Positions 55,901 to 64,000 of a stretch of DNA of 64,000 nt are shown piece by piece. This DNA is from Bryum argenteum. Its lineage: Eukaryota > Streptophyta > Bryopsida > Bryales > Bryaceae. Location: the NCBI GenBank assembly GCA_037043015.1, contig CM073324.1, forward strand, positions 15,273,013-15,337,012, in the 5' to 3' direction. How positions within the stretch are numbered: the stretch's first letter is position 1; each line of letters opens with the position of its first letter. The notes under the pieces are model-generated. The model worked only from the letters and a program-made list of their open reading frames with translations. It made no database searches and was not told the origin of the DNA. Both the position numbers and the translations under genes were made by a program.

Positions 55901-57228
55901 ATCTGTTCGTTTCATCCATCTTCATCTGAAGGGTTGAAGTTATGGTATTGTATTATGGTCCTCGCTTGAAGGTATTCTCTAAAAGTATGTATGGTGCTTG
56001 CAGAGCCTGTATGACACACCTGGTGTGCATCTTCACCATCGCATGGCAGCAGCTGTTAGTCCTGAGGATCTACCTCTTTTAGCACCCCGGAAGCGATTGG
56101 CTGGAAGAGTTATTGCAGCTCCAAATCCTTCTACGAGTCTTGTTGGGCAATCTTTGTTTTGGGGAGGCATTGCGCGGATTGATATTCTAGAGGTGAGCAT
56201 ATGGCGCATGATTATTTACACAACCAAAACAAGGTTGCTAATCATTTAGTTCGCATTTCAGGAAGTTGCCTTTCTAGATTCGGCTTGCTGAGAATCAGCT
56301 TTTGCCACTTACAGTAGACCTTGTTCTTCTCCACTTACATATGTTGATCCTGCAGGCTCCAGAGAACGTAGCGTTTACATTTTATGGACCAAACTCGATA
56401 CCAGTACTTGGGACACTTACATCACAAGCCGAGTTGCTCTATGAGGTATTTCACCTCCGGTCTTTACCTTCTTCATCGATGCTAGGGATGCGGGTCATGA
56501 CGTATCCCGCATGCTTTTTATTCTTTATCAATTTGGACTACGGTGCTCTTAGCCCTCTAATATTTGCCCTATCTGGTTGAAGTTTACATTTGAGTGATAC
56601 CGTGCTTCCATCTCTTCCGAAATTGCAGAGAGAATTGGGTGGACGACTATTTCCACCAGGAGGAGAACGAAGCAAGGACTGGCCTGGATTGACCAATCAA
56701 CAAGATGTTCGATTCACCATAGAGAGTCACAGGAGGTAAGCCGCTTAAAGATACTCTACAAACCTGATATCACTCTTCGCGTGGTCTGCATAATTCTTAC
56801 AAGATCATGAACCATCTTTCTGTGCTTGAATGATCTTGTAAGTGCATATAATGATCTATGAAGCCCAGGATTTCTCTTAACACCATGTGATATAACAAGT
56901 CAAGGCTTCAATGATCTAATAGCTACAAGGTGATTCTCGCTTTATATGATTGGTTGCTTACATTCTAATAGAATTTTTGTGATGTTTCAGACCTGCAGGA
57001 GATCTTACCATCTCAGGGCTTGGGTGGATTTCTGTCGGATTAGTGTATAGTGAGGACAACGTAGGCTATGTCAACCACGTCGTGAGGTTGAGAGTTCACA
57101 CCCCGAAAGCAGTGGAGACGTTCATGAGACCTTCGATGCCAGTAGGAGGAAACGCCACGGAATGGTACGAGTACATGGAAGTAGAGGTCGATGAATTGGA
57201 GGCATCAAGACCGAGCTTAGTATTCTGA
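52977..57228 (+). CDS. BPG2: BPG2-like circularly permuted GTPase (YqeH family), plastid-targeted, intact, 12 exons
   Basis: Exons 52977-53465, 53918-54103, 54307-54393, 54524-54603, 54865-54946, 55159-55179, 55374-55419, 55694-55812, 56004-56192, 56356-56445, 56629-56735, 56991-57228. All phases fit; 1734 nt, 577 residues. The Ser/Arg/Val-rich N-terminus looks like a chloroplast transit peptide. A zinc finger follows: 'CYGCG' (exon 1) with 'CGRC' (exon 2). GTPase motifs come in permuted order: G4 'VTKVD', G5 'TSAK', G1 'GSANVGKS', then 'PGTTLGP' and G3 'YDTPG'. Exon 6 is a 21-nt microexon. The C-terminal 'ISGLGWISV', 'TPKAVETFMRPSMP' and 'TEWYEY' blocks fit BPG2, a plastid protein needed for 16S/23S rRNA maturation and ribosome assembly. 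The nearest alternative is the mitochondrial/plastid NOA1/RIF1 branch. It converges on the TBL gene with 271 bp between stops. Confidence 0.93.
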
Positions 57229-57499
57229 ATCTGTTGATGCCGAAGGCCTGTCTCCGAAAATTGGAGAAATACGGCAATTTTTTTTTGTCCAATGCAGTGA
57301 AGCTAGAACATTCAACCATTACCTCATCTTTGTTTGGTGCCGTGATTTGAATATTCCAAGAGCATGAAATTGCAACGAAGCAAGTGAAAGTTGAACACTG
57401 CAAAGAGTGGGCTTTTGAATATAATTTTTTTGTACCATACATGTATGGTTTCATACATGTCCTAGTCTAACTATACTAACATTCTCTGACAATCAATCT

Positions 57500-59812
57500 T
57501 CAACTTGTAGTACCTGGTTCGAAGATGACTTCACGAAGGGACTCTACCAGTAAGTCATTCCACCTATCAGTTGGCCCTGGGAGACACCAATGAAGACAAT
57601 CTTTCTGATTAGAATTTTCTTGTTTGTCGAGCGTAACACGAAATCCATTCGGGTGTCCATCCCCTCGAATCTGCGCAATGTTGGTGATGTCCAACATCTT
57701 CAATCGATGCTTAGCCACCACACCTAGCTCCTCTGTTGACACAAAATCAAATTTATCAATATCCGAACTAGTACATCTAGTGCATTCATATTACATTGAA
57801 GGTGGATACGAATACTGAGGGTATGAGGGTATTTACACAACAAATGGAACAGGTGACTGACCAGTGACATTTCGAAACTGTTGAATCTGAATGTCATACA
57901 TCCACTTAGCCTAGTAGTTCATGGGAACACTGCCAGGCACAGTGCGAGGACAAGCTCCACCCGTGTCCCACTCGCCACCCTCAAAAATGGTCGGGAGCAA
58001 ACGAGCGGTACACGGTGGTGCCATTGAAGCCAGGAACTGACAAACTGCCCTTGAGAATGTGCGCCATAGCCATACTGTAAGGCTCTGCAAATCCAATCTC
58101 CTTGAAGCAACTTGGCCACCCATGGCAACCTATCGGTTTACCCTTCTGTATATACATCGCTCTCTTGTACCACCATTGCCCTGCACAACGCAAAAAGACG
58201 ACAAATCCTATTAATAATGCGTAAATAGAGCAACTACAAGCCCTGTTTCCATCAAGTATCTGACCTGTTGAGATCTGTAGAATATCAGCACCATCGACTG
58301 CCTTCACCCAAACGTGATCAAGCGTATCCAGATAGATTTGTGTCACGAGATCAGTGGTGTTATCATTCCATGCGATGGACTTCTCGTCGAAACAGACCAA
58401 ATACAGAGCCCAGTGTATTCGAAGTGTCGCATTGAAGCCTTGGAAGAGGTAGACATGGTTCCTGTCGTCCTCCAAATGATATACATCTTTCGATTCCTCC
58501 ACCTGCACGTTCGAAACATTATGAAAACTCTGTCTGTATGTTACTGCAATCCACGCGAAGAGAGGTACGGTGAGATACCTGGGAGAGAATGCAAAGTAGT
58601 GATTGGAACTGGTTGCGAGCGATGGAGTCGCCGGCGAATACTAACACTCGGTTCCGCATTGCACTTAAGAAAGCGGATGCAGAAACTCGGGGAACGTCGC
58701 AATGCTCAAGGTTTCCACTTCCAGTATAAGTATTGAACATCTGGTCGCCCATTCTTCTCGCAGTTCTGAAACTCCTGGATGTATATGCAATTGTTGCTGG
58801 AGTAGAGAGGGAGACGATTGTCTGGTATCCACTTCCCTTGCTTTAAATCACATTCCCCTACACACAACAACAATATGCACTTAAACCTCAATTCTGCGGA
58901 TATATGGCACTCTTAAGGAGGTTAGAATCTAATCAAAATGAGAGGAGAATATCGCAGAAGGGATAGTGATGCCATCAAGGGTGCCATTTGAAAACATAGT
59001 CAAACATGTCAAAGTGGCAGTTTTGTTGCTAGGATCAATATGATACTTGGATTGTTGCCATTTTGATTCAACTACCCATTAAACTTCATCTTCCCGAACC
59101 CTAGCATTCCACAATTTCCTGCAAAGAATTGAACATCTTTCAGACATTGTACGCAGCATGAGGATGCGTTGTTTGCTATCCAGTTTCATTGTTCAGGTCC
59201 ATTACTACTCAATACACTCAGTTGTTTCCGATTCGTAAAAACTATATAGACTCCACTTCAGCTCAAGTGAAGATAACTAACCTTTCGAAGATTGCAAGTC
59301 CGAGGACGAATTCTTAGTGGAGCTTGTTTGCTCCAGCGATTCCGAGGGCGATGGTGGTTCGGACGTTGCGATCTCCTTCAACAAAGTGGAGTTCCTCACC
59401 GCACCTGGTGAGGGTGCTTCAGGCTCCAAGTAGCTCGACACATTCGCAAAAATGTCAACTACTAAATCATCGCCCCTCGTAGAAGATGAATTGCCACTGC
59501 TGTTCTTCAAATCCTCAAACTGCGCAATGTCCAAGCACGAAGCTCAAATACCTGGAAATGACTAGTAGCACTTCCACCAGAGAGAAACGAATCGTGCCAT
59601 TGACCTAAATCATTCCATACCGTGAGAGATGACTCGAAGAAAGAGTCATTTTGTAGGAGAGCTTCGGAGTCAGAGTAAAACAAGTAAGTGAGGGAGAACA
59701 GGAGGAAAGCTACAAACAAGACAACAAAAGCCAATCTTTTCTGCAAGCTTCGGATGGTTTCATGGGCCTCAGGCTCGCCGCAACCCAGTTGCTGCTGTAC
59801 CTTCTTTCCCAT
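57500..59812 (-). pseudogene. Trichome-birefringence-like (TBL/PMR5) O-acetyltransferase gene, damaged
   Basis: Minus-strand exons: 59812-59552, 59519-59282, 58857-58579, 58502-58265, 58180-57862, 57732-57500. The N-terminus 'MGKKVQQQLG' precedes one membrane anchor (about residues 28-47), as in type II Golgi proteins. The PMR5 N domain includes 'ECDLKQGKWIPDNRLPLYS'. The esterase GDS motif is 'VFAGDSIARNQFQ' and the C-terminal DxxH motif is 'DCLHWCLPGPTDRWND'. Family members acetylate wall polysaccharides such as xylan. Lesions: one extra T before 'GAG' at about 58693; another extra T before 'GAG' at about 57977; an in-frame TAG at about 57915. Between exons 1 and 2 lies a GT-AG segment of only 32 bp that must be removed to keep frame. 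Either a recent pseudogene or a gene with base-calling indels; both extra Ts precede GAG. Confidence 0.9.
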
Positions 59813-61722
59813 CTCGACACAAGAAAGGAATGATGCTACATTGATTCATTGGTTTGTAAAGTGCTAATCGATCAGTGATGACTAGTTAGGGTGTTTGTTG
59901 TCGATCTGGGTTGAGGTGCGAGACGGTGTGAATGATTGATCTTGGCCTGGCTAGTCAATCATTGACTGGAACTGGCTATTTGGCGACTCGTTCGTGCTTT
60001 TCAGGTGGTGTTCGCTTCTGTCGGTCGCTTGAAAGGGAAAAAGCTTGTTGGGTCCACTTATTGTTCTTGTATGGTTTGACATTTGGAAGTTTCTCGGAAG
60101 TGCTTGAAGCCGTATATCTAATAATAGTATTTTTGGAACTTTTAGTATGGCTGAAATTGGTCAACTTTCGTACATATCTAAGGTTGATTGCTTAAGATTG
60201 ATGTAAGGTTCACTATATTTAACACCTAAAGCCAAATGGTCTACAATGACTTCCAAGCAATTATTTCTAAAATTCTGTTATGCAATTTTCTTTTCGAGCT
60301 TGATTTTAGAGATCTAATTGAAGAATTTTGTCCAAAACCATCTATTTAGGCTACCCACCAAGACTTGTAGAAGTTGACCGTACGGATTTAGAAATGTATT
60401 TGGTCAAAGTTCCATGTGTTGTGAAAACATTTCTTTTTTGGAGGTAGATTGACTCAATTTGGGCTTCATTCTGCTTTAGGGGTTTATCACACAATCAATG
60501 ATACATACTATCTTGAAGGTTGGATTCCAATGTACTCATAGTGAAAATTTTAGGGTGCCACTTTAGGGCGCCATTGTAGAAACGCCTAGAAGTCTAGCTC
60601 CAAAAATCCATAGCAATTTGTACGAGAGTCTAAGAATTATGATTACACTTGGTCTGGTCTTCCAACTTACTTTACCATGCACACACAATCAAGTTCATTA
60701 CAAATTTATCATACTAAAATCTGCACCATTATTGGGTACTCTACCGTACATCCCAAAATGGAATGTGAAACGGAGTCATGCCTTCTAATGTCACCACTCC
60801 AAGTCATGCCTTTTAATGTCACCACTCCAAGTACAATGAATGAAAAATTATGAAAAATTAATTGAGCATTGCATAATTTTTGCCTCAAAGTCGCACAAAT
60901 CTTTTAACCCGGTGTTGTTAATGTCCAATTTTTTGTAGCCGACCAAGGAGAAGATTCTTGTCTTCACCTATGGATTTCGATGTATATTGAGGTAGATGTT
61001 ATGTGGGATCTAGGGTATAGGGTTGAGGTACATTTCCATCACTTTCTTCTTCATTTCATATCAAATTTAAATTAAACTCAAAAAATATGATCTCAAATGG
61101 TCCAATTTCACAAACTTTGCTCATTTCAGACTAACTTTTCCCCTTTTCCAAAATTGAGTCCCTCTCCAACTCCGCGACTAGCTTGCTACACTAAAAATTA
61201 TATTTAGTGTTGGCAACACTAAATACGAACAACAACACCAATTGTCAACAAGGGTAGAATTGTAGCAACTCTAATTGTCAATTCCAACACCAATTGTCAA
61301 CAATAGTAAGAATTAAAGAATTGAAAAATGAAGAAGTTCACATTTATTGTTAGATTTTGGTTTGGTGTTAGCCAACTTGCAACTTTGGTGACTAAAAGGG
61401 AGGCTGCCATTAAGATATGGTGGCCCCCCAATACACTATTGTCTACAAGTTGACTATAAAAGGGAGGTTGCCATTAAGAAGGGGTGGCCCCCCAATACAC
61501 TAATTGTCCACAAGTTGACTAATAGTGTTGGAGCATGATGGTGGAACTCTTATCGAGCATGTTAAGGTACTCTAATTTGATCCCAAATTAGAGTAAGAGA
61601 ACCTAAATCTCAACGGCCCCATAATGAAGATTTTCTAGGAATAGATTGAAGATTTTCTTGGATAATATGTTCCTCATATGTACATGCAGTAGGGTGAACG
61701 ACTGTAGGTGTACCTCTATTGA
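59813..61722. other. Promoter side of the TBL gene, then repeats without genes
   Basis: 59813-60200 is the upstream region of the TBL gene. About 61203-61228 contains the palindrome 'tatttagtgttggcaacacta', a perfect short hairpin. 61392-61530 holds two ~65-bp tandem copies around 'gggaggctgccattaaga' and 'ggtggccccccaatacac'. No coding sequence supported. Confidence 0.5.
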
Positions 61723-61982
61723 CCCCTAAAGGTCCTTGATACAAAATTGTTTAAATTACCAAAAAGAACCTTCTTCTACTTCAGGTGCAAAGAAACTCAA
61801 TCTAAGCATTGATTAGAAGATCCAACCGTAGGATCTTGAAGTTAACTTGACCCTTTTCTCGAATGTCAAATTTGAACCGTTAATTTTTCTCCAATTTTGA
61901 GATTATAATGGTCAAAGTTGGCTGAATTTTCTCCCTGCGGAAATTCCAAAAAGTGATGTCCGCTTTCTTGGACCTTTAGGGG
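61723..61982. mobile_element. 260-bp TTAA-type miniature element
   Basis: Inverted ends CCCCTAAAGGTCC. TTAA at 61983-61986 and mutated TTGA at 61719-61722. It has the same length as 14148-14407 and shares an inverted 'ttcaagatcctacggttg' core, so it is the same subfamily in opposite orientation. Confidence 0.88.
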
Positions 61983-61986
61983 TTAA

Positions 61987-62195
61987 TCACTTCTAAAATT
62001 TGTAATCAAATATGTAAGGGCTAAAAATTATCACAAAATAGGAAAACCTTGTCTTTTCTACTTGCTAATCACTGACAAAGTTTGATGAATGGCTTTAAGT
62101 GTCCGAAAATGGGTGTACTTACTCTTCTAGACAAAAAAATAAAATGTCAATAGGAGTTCTATTTTCAAATTTGAGTTGGAGCCCCATCCTAGAAA
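61987..62195. other. Nothing recognised
   Basis: AT-rich spacer. Confidence 0.4.
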
Positions 62196-62459
62196 ATGGA
62201 ATGGCCGAATGGGAATCTGAATAATGGGGATCTTGGGAGGTTCGTGGGCGCCAGTCGATTCTCCGTCGAAGGCGATCACCAGAAACAGCTGGCGCGAGTG
62301 CTCTCTGTGACAAGTCCGCTCCGAATCAAGAGATTTCCTGAGGAATTCGTGAAGAGAATGAATTCAAATTTGCTATACAACGACAACAACGAGAACACTC
62401 AAATTGAACTATGTAGTGATCGTGTCGAATATTCGAGACGACTGTGGCCGACATTGTAA
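62196..62459 (+). CDS. Hypothetical 87-residue frame, possible first exon
   Basis: ATG in good context (aaaATGG). The protein has mixed composition ('MEWPNGNLNNGDLGRFVG', then 'SPLRIKRFPEEFVKRM'). A 'GACATT|GTAAGC' donor lies at its very end, so it may be a first exon. No domain recognised and no following exon found. Confidence 0.25.
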   Translation: MEWPNGNLNNGDLGRFVGASRFSVEGDHQKQLARVLSVTSPLRIKRFPEEFVKRMNSNLLYNDNNENTQIELCSDRVEYSRRLWPTL

Positions 62460-62983
62460 GCGCTACCAACATTTTGCGGGATGTAAATCTAATGTCTCGA
62501 TCCGCGATAAGCATTTTCCACCTCAATCTCACTTTGAACCATCATCGGCGTCCCACCAGCACCAGATGATGATCTAAACCCTAAAGCGCAGCGAAGGGCT
62601 GATGAGTAGTAGAAGATGAAGGAAGAGTAGGGTGATAACCAGCTATGGAATGGAATAGTTGTCACTGGAAACCTTTGTGGACCTACTGGTGTTGCAATGC
62701 TTTATTCGATCCATCAACAGTTTGAAATTTTCGAATGTTCTGATGAGCCGGATTCATTCAGATGCTGCTGATTGTCAATCGTCTGTACTTTACATGCCAG
62801 ACGAACAAACAATGTGTGAATGAAACAAGGGCTGTGATTCAGTAAGATTATTGCCTTAGCTTCTGGATAATGCGCTGTTAGATTTGATAGTTCGACGAAT
62901 TCTTGAGGGCGCTATTCTTGAAGTTACTGGAAACGCGCTAACGAAGTCCCGTTCTCCGTCACCTAATGCAGAAAAGTACAATC

Positions 62984-63133
62984 TCAACCATCCTCGAGGA
63001 AACCCTTGCTGGTGAAGCTGCGCACCTGCTTCGCCGTTGGAAAGAGCTCCTTGTGGGAGCCGCAGTGATCGCAGTGAACGGCTCCTTCAATTTGTTCGAG
63101 CAGGATGCGGACTAGTGCCAGCCCCAGAATCAT
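62984..63133 (-). CDS. Short 49-residue frame or last exon with a CxxC pair
   Basis: On the minus strand, after a 'cacgttttcag' acceptor at 63136, a frame with ATG at 63133 runs to TGA at 62984. It encodes 'MILGLALVRILLEQIEGAV' followed by 'HCDHCGSHKELFPTAKQ'. A strong GGG|GTAAGT donor lies 30 bp upstream on the same strand (near 63160). The sequence before it can be read as a basic exon ('EVSRKRPESGGARLGHD'), but the phases do not match simply. Possibly the end of a gene on the minus strand that begins between 63.2 and 63.7 kb. Unrecognised. Confidence 0.3.
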   Translation of the reverse strand: MILGLALVRILLEQIEGAVHCDHCGSHKELFPTAKQVRSFTSKGFLEDG

Positions 63134-64000
63134 CACTGAAAACGTGATGGCCTACTTACCCCTTCCCGATCATGGCCAAGTCTGGCTCCTCCGCTCTCTG
63201 GCCTTTTTCTTGACACCTCCGCCTCTCTTGATCTTAGGTGATCTGAAAACTTCTTGCAGATCAGCGCTTCTCTTGCCTGTGCAAGAAACAAAATACTTTT
63301 CTTGGTGGAAGAGCCCGGGGCGAGAGTTCCGGACGGACGGGTCGGGACGGGCTGCCCGAGGTGCCCCCTCGCACTCACACTCCATTACAGAACCCTAAAC
63401 AGGACAGTAGGAAGATGCGAGAAGGCTGGGTGGGGAGTGGCGGGTGTGCAGCAACAATCTTTCTTGCTGGCCTGGGGAGGAATTTGTACAGCGCGCATCA
63501 TGGATTCGACATTCCTCACACAAGTCGCCTTTATGACACTAGAAATGATAATGAACAAAGCACGGAATGTCCCAGAGAACCATGATTGCACATCGTGTGT
63601 GAATGTGACAGGTATGTGAAGTTCATCCGCCATAGCTTCTTCAAGCAATGGCATGGTCAAAAGAGCTGAATTGTAGTCCATGCCTCACTAATTGCATTCT
63701 CGCTTGGAACTGACGATAGAGAAGGGATACATTTCCCGAACTTCAATTCGATAGCGCTCTTCTGCTTTTTCATGTTGCTTCTAATCGGTCATCAAGGTGC
63801 TGTGTTGAATCACTGGAAACTTTGTTTTGTTGTGGTAGCCGAGCGATACAATCAGCGGTACTCCACTTTTTGTGTTCTTGAAAAGAGAGAGATGCATTTC
63901 TCGATAGGCTTCTGTCCTCGTTTTTGCAGCGTTTTCTTGACACTGTTCGTTTGCAAATGTGCAGGTGTAAGGCATTATCACGGCTAGTACCGAGCAGTGG
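63134..64000. other. Unassigned; several overlapping frames
   Basis: GC is higher than in the flanks and frames overlap on both strands (for example minus 63681 down to 63385, 'MPLLEEAMADELHIP'). This hints at an adjacent gene, but I could not build a consistent model. Confidence 0.25.

Noticed and set aside
1-64000. CRISPR arrays, bacterial operons, tRNA or rRNA genes
   Set aside because: The only tRNA-like boxes belong to the SINE. Repeats are tandem or transposon-derived, and the gene structure is spliced and eukaryotic.

Overview
This is nuclear DNA from a land plant. It has AT-rich, repeat-heavy intergenic sequence, GT-AG introns of about 50-400 nt, and a nuclear gene for a plastid-type circularly permuted GTPase of the BPG2/YqeH family. 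It also has a trichome-birefringence-like (PMR5/TBL) gene, a BURP-domain remnant and a chromodomain Ty3/gypsy element. The 24-residue 'L..L.LS.C.SL..LP..IG' repeats joined behind a protein kinase recall bryophyte resistance-type genes, so a moss or other seed-free plant is my best guess. That is inference, not proof.

Layout. 1-1640: long palindrome made of a dispersed repeat, then a 19-bp minisatellite. 1.9-2.9 kb (-): AP-endonuclease domain of a retroelement. 3.6-4.3 kb (-): exon-like remains of an unrecognised gene. 5.2-6.0 kb (+): broken BURP gene. 6.9-13.5 kb: complete but decayed Ty3/gypsy chromovirus with two LTRs and a textbook -1 frameshift site between gag and pol. 14.1-14.7 kb: one miniature transposon nested inside another. 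17.8-18.2 kb: tRNA-type SINE, with a second, 5'-truncated copy at 49.3-49.6 kb (-). 21.1-21.8 kb: exactly three 236-bp tandem copies. 23.2-28.6 kb: a complete PIF/Harbinger element with perfect 23-bp terminal repeats and a TTA target duplication. 28.9-30.8 kb: two TTAA-flanked miniature elements. 31.4-33.3 kb: Tc1-type transposon, its transposase split by a 435-bp miniature element.

33.7-40.2 kb holds the most interesting locus. Three diverged ~0.85-kb leader repeats, each with an exon-end-like splice donor, lead into an intact spliced gene for a non-RD protein kinase followed by 27 full leucine-rich repeats. The repeats are close to identical in 144-bp pairs, and a decayed tail follows the stop. 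40-52 kb is mostly repeat relics: copia RT fragment, TTAA element, possible protease remnant, unknown pseudogene, SINE.

52.98-57.23 kb (+) is an intact 12-exon BPG2-like GTPase gene. 57.50-59.81 kb (-) is a convergent TBL gene with three frame lesions plus a GT-AG 32-bp segment. 59.8-64 kb has another 260-bp TTAA element and two short unassigned frames. The two housekeeping-type genes share no operon logic. The rest of the window is a layered record of transposon insertions around a rapidly evolving kinase-LRR gene.
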